NCBI GenBank assembly: GCA_000442015.1
Contig: KE561025.1
Span: forward strand, 1 to 37,925
Source: Rozella allomycis CSF55
Taxonomy: Eukaryota; Rozellomycota
DNA length: 37,925 bases
Reading direction: 5' to 3'
Of the stretch, positions 19,878 to 28,457 are shown piece by piece (positions within the stretch are counted from its first letter, which is position 1; the number at the start of each line of letters is the position of its first letter). Under the pieces are notes generated by a model. The model saw only the letters and a list, made by a program, of their open reading frames with translations, was not told the origin of the DNA and did no database searches. The translations under genes were made by a program, and so were the position numbers.

Positions 19878-20898
19878 ATGTTTGGAAGTTCCAAATTTGA
19901 TCAAGAAGACTTTAACTTTCACAGATACCTTTTGGATTTGCCTTTATCCAAGGAACATGTATCTTTTAAAAATGCACCAGGAGGAAATAATGTAGGGTAC
20001 ATTGAAGGTTGGAGATCAATAAAATTGGCAAACGATATCTTTGGATTTAATGGCTGGTCCTCATCTATATTAGATTTAACTGTTGACTTTGTAATTGAAT
20101 TGATTCCGTCCAATTCTTAGATTGATGAAAAGGAGGGAAAATTCTCTGTTGGAGTATCTTGCCTTGTGCGCATATTTCTAAAGGATGGATCTTTTCATGA
20201 TGTAATATCGGAAACTTTAAACTAATTAGGATATTGGATACGGAAATGCTGAAAATATGAGATCCAAAGGTTTGGCCATCGAAAAGGCCAAGAAAGAAGC
20301 ATGCACAGACGCTGTAAAGAGATGCCTGAGAAATTTCGGTCAATCATTAGGAAATTGTTTGTATGATAAATCCTACGCTAGCATGATAAAAAGACCACAA
20401 AATAATAAGGGGTCAACGGAAGAGATGTTTACATCAGCTGATAATGCCAAAATAAAACGACCAAAGATAAATGAAAATATTAAAATTGACGCGAATGAAA
20501 AACCAAGGCTTGTTGATATTCCGACTATAGAAAACTCACATTTAAGGAAACTGTCGAAGCCATTAGAAAATACTACTCCTCTAGAATCAAAAAAGCAAGA
20601 TGCTAGATTTGCTTCAAGTGTAATTGGGTCAACAGAGAATCCTGTCCCAATCAGACTTGAAAACAAACCAATTCCGACCTATGAGAGCAAAAGAAGCATA
20701 ATAACTAATGGTTCGCCTAACGCGGAAAAAATGAGATATCCTCCAATAACTAATGATTCGCCTAACGCGGAAAAAATGAGATATCCTCCACCTGCATTAA
20801 AGTCAAATGCTTACGCTTCCTTGGAAAGTGTCAATGAATTTCATGTAAGCACATACAAATCATTTCCTGTTAATCCTACAACTCCTAGAAGGCCTTGA
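19878..20898 (+). CDS. RAD52: DNA repair protein RAD52
   Basis: Recombination mediator that anneals single strands and loads Rad51. Exons 19878-20090, 20121-20201 and 20230-20898 give 320 aa (yeast 471); introns 30 and 28 nt. The N-terminal annealing domain is intact: NNVGYIEGWRSIKLANDIFG, FGFNGWSSSILD, a VRIFLKDGSFHDDIGYGN run, AIEKAKKEACTDAVKRCLR and NFGQSLGNCLYDK. The tail beyond residue 170 is low in conservation and rich in Lys, Pro, Asn and Ser; it should contain the RPA and Rad51 contacts but I do not recognise the motifs. A 15-residue segment (SPNAEKMRYPP core) is present twice in tandem. Confidence 0.95.
20701..20790 (+). repeat. 45-bp tandem duplication inside RAD52
   Basis: Two adjacent 45-bp copies (20701-20745 and 20746-20790) differ by one base (GGT versus GAT, Gly to Asp). 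The repeat keeps the frame, adding 15 residues to the RAD52 tail. Confidence 0.9.
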
Positions 20899-21013
20899 CG
20901 ATAATTACATCATATAATTAAAGTTTAGAGAGGCTCCACAATAAATAAATAAAGAATGTTATCAATTAATTTTTATTTTGCAATAAATACGTCGGAGATT
21001 TTGTTGATTGGGA

Positions 21014-21502
21014 ATGCTGTTGCATACTTTAACCTATTTAATCTCAATAATCGGAGTAGCTTTTTCAAAGGTCTATTTAACTATTGAAGCCTCAAATTAT
21101 GAGCCCTCGTCCACTGTTGAAATACCTGGGAACATAAAGACAACTTTTGTCCTTGACCAAGGAGCGTGCAGAAAGTCGAATTCTAAATTTGATGTTTCAC
21201 TTACATGGAATTATCCACCAAAGAATGGTGAATTGCATTTCTATGAAAACCAAGAAAAGAAGAAACGAGGTGAACCTTTTGCAATTGTCAAAGCACTTGA
21301 AACTACGTATATGCTTCCTCCTATTTGCGAATTAAAGAATGAAGAGCATAATGAATATGTTGTTAAAGTAAAGAAACCTGCGAATAGCATATTCCTTGGA
21401 GCTCAGTCTGTAATTGACTTTAAGTTTGAAGAAACGGAAACCAAAAAGAAGGTAATTTATTTCAAAGAAGGTAGTGCGTCTGGGTATAGGGGAAATAAAT
21501 AA
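21014..21502 (+). CDS. small secreted or lumenal protein, unknown
   Basis: 162 aa from the ATG at 21014, without introns. The N-terminus MLLHTLTYLISIIGVAFS is a good signal peptide. The mature part has beta-rich patterns (FDVSLTWNYPPKNGELHFYE), two spaced cysteines (QGACRK and PPICEL) and a lysine-rich end with YRGNK. No transmembrane segment or family was recognised. The stop TAA lies in AATAAA, and the next gene starts 20 bp later on the same strand. Confidence 0.7.
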   Translation: MLLHTLTYLISIIGVAFSKVYLTIEASNYEPSSTVEIPGNIKTTFVLDQGACRKSNSKFDVSLTWNYPPKNGELHFYENQEKKKRGEPFAIVKALETTYMLPPICELKNEEHNEYVVKVKKPANSIFLGAQSVIDFKFEETETKKKVIYFKEGSASGYRGNK

Positions 21503-21522
21503 AAATGATTAATTGAATTTTC

Positions 21523-23619
21523 ATGAATTTCTTTGCACAACTTGCCAGCCAATTTACATCGCCATCAAAGACTATACAGCCGACTAATACCACTGTAGTA
21601 TTAAGCAAATTTCATAGAATATGGGATTTTATTTATAAATCGCTGTCGGTTGAATTAAGAAACAAAAACAATGTGATTCTTCACCACACCGATATACCTG
21701 CAAATTTTAGGGCTATTGTGGATATTTTGGTAGAGGAAGAAGCTAGAACAGATGTAGGGTCGACAGGGATTTGTATGGAATACCTTTTGAAGAATAATAT
21801 TCTGCAGCAACTTTTTGACATGTCTGAAAGAGATGTTCCAGAAGGAGTTTTAGGAGAAACAGTTAGATTGTTTACATCATTGATTGAAAATCTAAATGAT
21901 AAATTTTTGGTTCATTTGAATATTCATAGACCTACATTGCAATTGTTAAGCAAATGTGTTGAAGATCAAAAAATATCAATGAGATATGAAGATGAACTTG
22001 TAGAGCTTGTATTTTCAATATGTAATCGAATTCATTCATTTCCAGAACTTTTAACAATATTTTATAACGATTTGGATAGGAGAAGTAAATCGCAATCTAT
22101 TGAAAATTTAAATTCTAATAATTCAATGTATGGCGAGAATGAGTTTTTGCTTTTTTCATATTTGATGAGATTTATTTCTTCCGATGGTAAAAATGGTGAT
22201 TATGCACGAACGGGGATTCTTTTAATTTTGTCATTAAAAGTTTCTTCTGTGCAGAAATTTGTGATTAATTGCAGCGATTTATGTTCTCAAGTTAGTTTTC
22301 ATTTGCATGGACTTTTTGCTCAGCTCCCTAAAACAATTGACTATGAAATTGATTTATCAATGGAAGGATCAAGATTGAATTTAAATGATGAAGAAAGTTT
22401 CACGCAATTAGAAAAATCTGACAAAAATCTTTTGCTTTCTTTTTTAAATTTGTTGGATTTTGCTCAAAATATTTTAATTAAATCAAAATCATCTTTAATT
22501 TCTGAATTGTTGTGCGAATCAATTTCAGAAAACTTTTTAGAGAAAAATATGACGCCTTCATTTTTGCATTCCTCAGATTCAGATGGAACTTATTTATTAA
22601 TGGTTTATTATTCATTTCATATTGTTAAATTTGTTCATGAGGATAGTTTGTCTGAATTGTTCATCAACTATTTTCTTAAACGCGGGCCAGATTATTCTTC
22701 AAAAGGATGGTCAAAAATTGAATCTACTGATCTAAAAACTGTTGGGCTTCAACCTTTCTTCATCTCTAAACTGCAGAGTTCTACTGATATTGCAATTATT
22801 ACTCTCAAATTCTTATCTACCATGATCAAACTTCATTCTCCCTACGCACTCCCATTATTAATAAATGGATTAGTCGAGAACAAGGATGTTGTCAACGGTA
22901 CACCATTTTTATACCCAAGGTCATTCCATTTTTCTGTTTGTAAAGCCCTTGCAAACTTGCTAAATCCTGAAACTTTAGAAATGGGATATGATTCTCATGT
23001 CAGTGAAGCAAATTCTTCTATCGCTTTTCATTTGCAAAGAATAGCCCAAAAAGAAATTTCAGACACAAACACGCTGCCAAGCCAGGGTATATCATTCCTT
23101 CATCATCATCTTTCTTTCAGCAGAGAACTATCAAAAGAAGATTTAAAGTCTAGGTATGACATGTTAAAAAGAAGTAGTTGCACTCTCAATTCCTCGCCCT
23201 TTATAAATTCTATCCTCGATCAATTCAGCAAATTTTGGATGAAAAGCTCACAATTTAATACAGCACTAATTGATTTAATCGTAGAGCTTATATCTTGCCC
23301 TGAACCTTTGGTGTACATCGCTCTAATTGCTGGTTTTGAACAACATCAAAAATGCTTAATCCAGATTTTAAATACTTTGTTCAAAAGTCAATTGCCTCCT
23401 TTAGTAAATGGAGATAAAATATATGCTAAAAGTATTCAGGATTTATCTGCCGCCATCAAAGAACTCTACATAACAGGTATATTTCCAAGCGAAGAGGAGT
23501 TGTCAAAATACTCGCCATTGGCCAGAAATGTTATATTACTAGAAGAATTTGTTAAAAGACTTTTTGCTACTTTTGAAGCTCACGGCTTAGGATTCTACTG
23601 CTTGCCCTTTTACGACTAG
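21523..23619 (+). CDS. FHIP/FAM160 (RAI16-like) family protein
   Basis: 698 aa, uninterrupted. FHIP proteins join FTS and Hook to connect dynein with Rab5 or other early-endosome cargo. Diagnostic segments: IPANFRAIVDILVEEEARTD, MEYLLKNNILQQLFDMSERD, VPEGVLGETVRLFTSLIENL, HLNIHRPTLQLLSKC in the N-terminal half, then KRGPDYSSKGWSKIESTD. The whole protein reads as alpha-helical solenoid. It is shorter than animal FHIPs (about 800-1000 aa), ending soon after the conserved region (CLPFYD). It is one of the few long intronless genes in the window. Confidence 0.85.
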   Translation: MNFFAQLASQFTSPSKTIQPTNTTVVLSKFHRIWDFIYKSLSVELRNKNNVILHHTDIPANFRAIVDILVEEEARTDVGSTGICMEYLLKNNILQQLFDMSERDVPEGVLGETVRLFTSLIENLNDKFLVHLNIHRPTLQLLSKCVEDQKISMRYEDELVELVFSICNRIHSFPELLTIFYNDLDRRSKSQSIENLNSNNSMYGENEFLLFSYLMRFISSDGKNGDYARTGILLILSLKVSSVQKFVINCSDLCSQVSFHLHGLFAQLPKTIDYEIDLSMEGSRLNLNDEESFTQLEKSDKNLLLSFLNLLDFAQNILIKSKSSLISELLCESISENFLEKNMTPSFLHSSDSDGTYLLMVYYSFHIVKFVHEDSLSELFINYFLKRGPDYSSKGWSKIESTDLKTVGLQPFFISKLQSSTDIAIITLKFLSTMIKLHSPYALPLLINGLVENKDVVNGTPFLYPRSFHFSVCKALANLLNPETLEMGYDSHVSEANSSIAFHLQRIAQKEISDTNTLPSQGISFLHHHLSFSRELSKEDLKSRYDMLKRSSCTLNSSPFINSILDQFSKFWMKSSQFNTALIDLIVELISCPEPLVYIALIAGFEQHQKCLIQILNTLFKSQLPPLVNGDKIYAKSIQDLSAAIKELYITGIFPSEEELSKYSPLARNVILLEEFVKRLFATFEAHGLGFYCLPFYD

Positions 23620-23647
23620 TATAAATTGCATTAGAATATTTTATTAA

Positions 23648-24041
23648 TCAATTTGCTTCTTCAATCTTCTTTATCAATTTTTTATTCTTCGATCTCATTA
23701 ATTTTTTTAATTTATTGGGGTTTTTAATCTATCCAACTAGCAAAAATATATTACCACTTGATACACTGCGGACTTTTGAGCATTCGCTAATCGCCTTTCT
23801 TCACGCTCTTTCTTCTCTTGTAATATCCTTTGTTTTTCTTCTTCTTTTTCTTGCTTCTTAAGAGCTTCCAATGCCTTCATCTGTTTTAATCTCTGCTTTT
23901 CCTCCATTCTTTTTTCATACGCCGACAAGCCAGCACCAACTTTTTTATTATTACGCACAATTCTTTCAGTTCTATATTTTATTTATCAACTATTTACATC
24001 GGGGTTAAATCTTTCCACTTTCTTATTTTTCTGCTCGGCAT
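23648..24041 (-). CDS. CGR1: rRNA-processing protein CGR1/CCDC86
   Basis: Small nucleolar protein for 60S ribosome assembly. Exons 24041-23998, 23971-23755 and 23728-23648 give 113 aa (yeast Cgr1 120); both introns are 26 nt. Family pattern: a Lys-rich N-terminus with RKWKDL, then LSAYEKRMEEKQRLKQ, a long basic/acidic coiled coil (EKEEEKQRILQEKKEREERR), and the conserved end VYQVIKNPNKLKKL...NKKLIKKIEE, which appears only after removing the last intron. The ATG is 24 bp from the start codon of the divergent RNase P/MRP gene. Confidence 0.88.
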
Positions 24042-24065
24042 TTTCAAAATTTATGTTCAGCCACC
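24042..24065. promoter_or_regulatory. 24-bp divergent start-codon interval (CGR1 / RNase P protein)
   Basis: Only 24 bp separate the two opposed ATGs, so both 5' UTRs and core promoters must overlap each other or the neighbouring coding sequence. The plus-strand ATG sits in CCACCATGG, a strong initiation context. Confidence 0.5.
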
Positions 24066-24503
24066 ATGGAAAACGAACATTCTCATTTTCAAACTATAAC
24101 CCAGCATTTTCATGAAAATAATATACCTTCACTAGCTTCATATTATTGCTCAGTGTTCAGATCCAGAAACCCAGAAACAGATCTGACTGATATTTGTCAG
24201 TCGTGCTCATCTGTATTTGTCCCAAACCAAAACTGTAAATTCACAATAGAAAGAAAAATAAGAAAAAATGCCATGGTAGTCCTGAAAGAAAGAAAAGTGA
24301 AGAATTGGTGTACATATCTTTGCAACATTTGCAATAAAGCAACTCAAACACCTGCCTGGTATCCTCAAAGGCAGAAAAAGGAAGCAACAAAGAATGAAAA
24401 AGTCAAAAAGAAAAAGAAAAAGAAAAGCATTTTTGATACCGTTGAACAAAAACAGAAAGCAACTTCTCATTTGTCGCTACAGGATTTTTTGACTTCACTA
24501 TAG
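24066..24503 (+). CDS. RNase P/MRP protein subunit, Rpr2/Rpp21/Snm1 family
   Basis: 145 aa, intronless. The family is a protein part of RNase P (tRNA 5' maturation) or RNase MRP (rRNA processing). The zinc ribbon is visible: C44-x2-C47 in DICQSCSSVFVPNQNC and C86-x2-C89 in LCNICNKATQTP, with the typical basic linker (IERKIRKN). An Arg/Lys-rich region (KKKKKKKS) and a short conserved tail (LSLQDFLTSL) follow. I cannot tell Rpr2/Rpp21 from Snm1. Confidence 0.8.
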   Translation: MENEHSHFQTITQHFHENNIPSLASYYCSVFRSRNPETDLTDICQSCSSVFVPNQNCKFTIERKIRKNAMVVLKERKVKNWCTYLCNICNKATQTPAWYPQRQKKEATKNEKVKKKKKKKSIFDTVEQKQKATSHLSLQDFLTSL

Positions 24504-24544
24504 ACGAGGCATGTATATTAAGAACAAATTATAAAAAGTTTATG

Positions 24545-25720
24545 TTAAACCATTTTCTTTAGTTTTCTTTGGGTCTGGGATATTTTCAAGCCAGTTTTAT
24601 CCACGCCAATTTCCAAATTAGACAGCATTTTGTTTTGAATATCTTTTATCAAACAATTAAATTACTTACCTAATTCTTGGCCAATGCTTGATCCGATTTC
24701 CTTTTGTTTTTGAACGATACTGAGCAATTGGTCCAGGTTTTCATCTTGTTTAACCATCATTTGTCTTTGTAATTGAACTAGCCCGCTGTCATCGTAATTT
24801 TTTGTTTCATTGGTTTCCTGCGCAACTCCAAATACTCTTCTCGGACTTGCACTAGTGGCTGAAAAGGCAACTTTTGACTGGATTCCATCAAATGTCGGTG
24901 GAATAGGTTTGGTATGAAGTACAATTTTTCCAAGCTTTTCTATTTCATAATTTAACTCGTGAAGTTTGTCTTGTCTTCTAGATAGTTCATCTTTTGTTCT
25001 AGTAAAGGTTTCTTCGTAATGTTACATGTTTGCATCGGTAGAGTCAAGACTTTTCTTCAATTGATCAACTTTCACTGTTACTTCAGTGAATAGTGATTTG
25101 GCCTGAGATGTTAATGCGTACGCTTCAGACACATTTTCTCCAATTTTATCTCTCTCTGGAATATTAAAATCGACAATGGGTTACTAAAAAGAAGTTGTCG
25201 GATATCCACTATACTTCTCTCTAATTTTCTGAATTCAGTGATCCAGTTTCCATGAGAAATCGAAGAGTTTAGTTCTATCTTGACAATTAATAAGATTCAT
25301 TACGAATACCCTATGATCTGGAATGTTGAAGAATTCTTTCACAATTCTATTAAACCAAAAATCTTCGTGAAAAGGCCCGTAGGTTTTTAAAAGGCCATCA
25401 CAATATGCTTCTAATTTGACCCTTCGCTCCATCAATGTTTGAGTTGATGGCTTCAACAAAGTTTTTCGTGGAAGCTCTCTAGGTATATGATACCCCATCT
25501 CTTTTATCTGTGAAATTTGAAGATAATGTGTACTTGAGAATCAAACGTAACAAAATCACTGAATCGACGTAATACCACCCAGTTTCGCAAGCTTGAGGAA
25601 ATGTTGATTTCAAATGCCTAAAAATCACTTAATTATTGTACTTACAGTGTATGTTTTCTCATTTTCATGAATCTCTTGATATTTGGGTATGATTATCGAC
25701 TCCACTATCGGTTGCCGCAT
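24545..25720 (-). CDS. PX-domain Qc-SNARE, VAM7-like
   Basis: Vacuole/late-endosome fusion SNARE that binds PI3P through its PX domain. Seven exons: 25720-25646, 25617-25534, 25507-25304, 25278-25185, 25155-25026, 24998-24670 and 24642-24545; 337 aa (yeast Vam7 316). Introns 28, 26, 25, 29, 27 and 27 nt. PX domain at residues 1-120: EKTYTAFEINISSSLRNWVV, LRRFSDFVTF, the PxxP-like LPRKTLLKPS and RRVKLEAYCDGLL. A helical middle region is followed by a C-terminal Qc-SNARE motif (DENLDQLLSIVQKQKEIGSS, then IGQELDIQNKMLSNLE with the zero-layer Gln). There is no C-terminal membrane anchor, as expected for Vam7 rather than syntaxin 8. Confidence 0.92.
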
Positions 25721-25746
25721 TTCTTAAATTTTCGAATATCTCGATA
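25721..25746. promoter_or_regulatory. 26-bp divergent start-codon interval (VAM7-like / small ORF)
   Basis: Opposed ATGs at 25720 (minus) and 25747 (plus) are 26 bp apart. If the small plus-strand ORF is real, both promoters share this spot. Confidence 0.35.
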
Positions 25747-25890
25747 ATGGATCGAGTAGTCGAAGAGAAACTAGCAGAACAAGAAAAACTAAAACAACAG
25801 ATTTTGAGAATGCAAACAAAGTATCAAAAAATGCGAACAGCTTTCGGAAAAGAAATGCGAGACAAAGTCAATGTAAATAAGGAAACATAA
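25747..25890 (+). CDS. tiny coiled-coil protein (47 aa), unknown
   Basis: ATG at 25747 to TAA at 25890 codes for 47 residues, almost all helical and charged (VVEEKLAEQEKLKQQILRMQ). A GTAAAT at 25873 could be a donor for a 24-nt intron (to 25896), which would replace the last four residues with a short Cys-containing tail. The gene fills the gap between two minus-strand genes and has no recognised family; chance coding is possible. Confidence 0.4.
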   Translation: MDRVVEEKLAEQEKLKQQILRMQTKYQKMRTAFGKEMRDKVNVNKET

Positions 25891-25950
25891 CCAAAGCTAC
25901 CCTGTCTTCATCAAAATTGCAGACTAATTAACTAACAAAATTATTTATTT

Positions 25951-27427
25951 CTATGTTTTGTTGGAACTTTTAATAATTTTGCCAAGTCTCAACAAAGCTG
26001 TATCGATCTCTTCTTCCGTCGCTGTAGAAAAGGCCGCCCTTAGGAAGGGTGATTTATCGCCATGTGGCATAAATTCCTATCACTTGAGTATTAGTTTTTT
26101 ACACGACCGGGTATGAATATTACCTTTTCTTGAATAGCCTTTTCTTTGACCAAGCTCTCACTGTCGACTATTCCTAGAATTTTCATCCATATGAACATCC
26201 CTTTATGTGTTTAAAAGTTGCTTGTACCACATTTCGGTTCATTGAAACTGACTAGATTACCTAAATGCCTCCTTGATGCCTCCAGAAAGAGGTTCTTTTT
26301 GGATTCATAATATTGACTCGTTTGTTTGCAATGATCAAGAAAACCATTATGACCCCAAGTTTTAAGTAGTTTCAGCAAAATTGATTGAGATATTCCGCAA
26401 GGATGAATATTAGAGCACTATAGACAATTTTTATCTTCCTTGGTTACTTCTTCATGTAATATTATTCTGTCTATCAATGCTTTTGGCCCCGACGCAAACC
26501 CAATTCTTGCCCCGGCAGACAAAATTTTGCTGAAAGAGTCAAAACGCAGTACCCGACCTGATTGATCAAGTGAGAAATAGCTTGGTATAAGATTGTTGTA
26601 GTTATACTATTAATACAACGCCATGAATAATACTTGTAGGTAATAGTAGGGATCATCTTCTATAATCAAAAAATCATACTCCTCTGCAAGTTTTAGCACT
26701 TCCAGCCTCTGTTGTAAATTTGTGGAGCAACCAGTTGGATTTCCGCCATTGGGTACTGTATAGAGTATCTTGGGCCTTCTTTGACTCGCATCCCAATTTG
26801 ATAGTTTCTCTTTAAGTGCATTAGGACAAATACCGTTCTTGTTTGTGTGAATTTCTATATTCACATAAACTTTATTCCTTTACCAACCATTCTACAACCT
26901 ATTGGTCTCAAGACAGCGAGAGTGCCGCTATAGGTCGGAGTTTCTAACAATACCGAGTCTTCGGAGGTCAAAAACATTTCAAAAGCCTATTAAAAGTGAT
27001 TTTACATATTGCCTTTGAAACTCCATCTTGACTTCCATTTGTCACACACATAGACCAATCATCTGATTTAGGCCGATGAAGTTGATTTTGAAGTTCACGG
27101 AGCCATTCTAAAAGCTCCATGTATCCCGCCAGAAAGGAATCAAAAGAATATTTTTACCGTGTTGGAATATTGTAATGCTCTCTTTGTTTCTGTTCTGTCT
27201 AGCTTTATGGTTTCCCCACTCTTTAAACTGAAAGATATCGAATCAATTGGGAACTTATTAGGATCCGGACTCCCTCCTCCCAGAGAAATCTGCGGAAAGA
27301 ACTCTTAATCGCTTACCATGCCTGGAATAAGGAGTAATGGTTGCAGTGCACGTATTGCGGATGGTTGCCTAAGTTTGGCAACGGAGTTTAAATATTTTGA
27401 ATAGTCGATCTTTCTTGAGATCATCAT
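25951..27427 (-). CDS. aminotransferase class I, AADAT/ARO8 (kynurenine/2-aminoadipate) type
   Basis: PLP enzyme for aromatic amino acids, kynurenine or 2-aminoadipate. Nine exons: 27427-27317, 27289-27158, 27129-27013, 26986-26884, 26854-26634, 26606-26448, 26417-26228, 26200-26103 and 26076-25951; 418 aa (human AADAT 425). Introns 27, 28, 26, 29, 27, 30, 27 and 26 nt. Key motifs: ALQYSNTAGYMELLEWL, CVTNGSQDGVSKAFEM, YTVPNGGNPTG, FLIIEDDPYYYLQ, and the PLP lysine in DSFSKILSAGARIGF; MFIWMKI and KSPFLRAAFS near the end. Two introns are irregular: 27157-27130 ends in TG, and 27012-26987 begins with GC. Only these junctions restore alignment with the family. Confidence 0.93.
26987..27012 (-). 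other. GC-AG intron in aminotransferase gene
   Basis: The 26-nt intron begins GCAATATG and ends AATAG. Its removal joins GVSK to AFEM, matching the family (GLCKVFEM in human AADAT) without gaps. No GT donor nearby keeps the frame. Confidence 0.75.
27130..27157 (-). other. intron with non-canonical 3' end (GT...TG)
   Basis: 28-nt intron GTAAAAATATTC...CCTTTCTG followed by GCG. It contains an in-frame TGA, so it cannot be translated. Removal gives YSNTAGYMELL, matching human YSPSAGIPELL position by position. The next AG would make a 43-nt intron and delete AGYME, part of a conserved turn. Confidence 0.65.
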
Positions 27428-27600
27428 TTTGTTTTGGTTTTAATGAACTGTTTTAGATTTTTAGCCAATTTTGTAATATAATTACAGTTTATTATATAAT
27501 GAGCAATAAATGAATACATTTAACTGAAACATTGTAGGTTTAATTGGTTATTATGACTTAATATGAACTTGATCTTGATATGTGTTACTCTATTCGACTT

Positions 27601-27834
27601 TTATTCAACCTTTGCCTTTTTCCTAAGCCTTTCAGGTTCGAGTATTTCTTTTTCCTTGCATTCCTCAAGCAAAATATGAAAAGCTTTGGTATTCGTACTT
27701 ACTTGAGAAATGTGGTTTTCAGAATTATCTATCTTTAAAGCCACGATGTTACACTATATTTTATCATAAAATATCATTCTTACTTTTGTTATAAAATCTC
27801 TGGTGAAGCTTTTCGTGTTTCTGGTTGGCCACAT
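27601..27834 (-). CDS. small protein, unknown (67 aa, one intron)
   Basis: Exons 27834-27784 and 27753-27601, separated by a 30-nt GT-AG intron (TATAG end), give 67 aa: MWPTRNTKSFTRDFITK, then NIVALKIDNSENHISQ and a charged C-terminal helix (LLEECKEKEILEPERLRKKA). The intron fits the local class and the frame stays open across it. No family was recognised; its size and basic N-terminus would suit a mitochondrial or ribosomal accessory protein, which is speculation. Its first exon overlaps the open plus-strand frame described next. Confidence 0.4.
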
Positions 27835-28262
27835 GGCGATATTTCGGAATTTCAGTGCGCTTTGCAAGAGACTCAAACATTAAAAAAGAAAGTCTTTGTA
27901 GTTTGTAGTGTCAGAACTGAGAATTATATTCACCATTTAATTATGCTCATTGATGTTTTACAAGATTTACAATGTTATGAACTGGGTAACGATGCTGGAT
28001 ATTTACAATGCATTTGATATTTAGAGATAACAGATACTTTTTGAATTTCTTCTATCGGTTACAAACTTGTAGATAAGGTAGATGACAATAAGTTCCAGTT
28101 CAGTCAACTTACACTGAGGAAAGGAACGATAAACATTAAATTCTGTAATGAAACTTGAGTTTCCTGGAGTGCCTTTGAAACTTTGGATCTCGTGTTTTTA
28201 ATTATCAGCCATTCGGAAGGAGGCGAATGGAGAAACCCGCCAGACAAGCTAATTTTAGCTTA
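27739..28262 (+). pseudogene. frame interrupted only by TGA codons; possible decayed Mediator-like gene
   Basis: One plus-strand frame runs from 27739 to a TAG at 28260-28262 (174 codons) with no TAA or TAG, but three TGA codons at about 28014, 28041 and 28155. Parts look coding: KKVFVVCSVRTENYIHHLI, then GYKLVDKVDDNKFQFSQLTL with RKGTINIKF, which loosely resembles Mediator subunit 18 (GF...F...HLFRKGIMKI) or 20. The first TGA could fall in a 39-nt GT-AG intron (27987-28025) but the others have no credible intron. No start ATG is evident before codon 72. It may be a pseudogene, a gene with missed exons, or chance. Confidence 0.3.
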
Positions 28263-28457
28263 GCTAAATCGCACATGTCATTTTTATAATGAAATTCCAG
28301 TGTCACGTTATTTATTAATTTAAACCTCAAAATAGTTTATACTTTGGCTTATTGGGAATTACCTCCATAAATTGAATAACTGAAAAAAGGGAATATACGG
28401 TATGATGTAAGATATTTAATATGCGTTTGTTATTCAGATTGCTTTGGTTTATTTATG

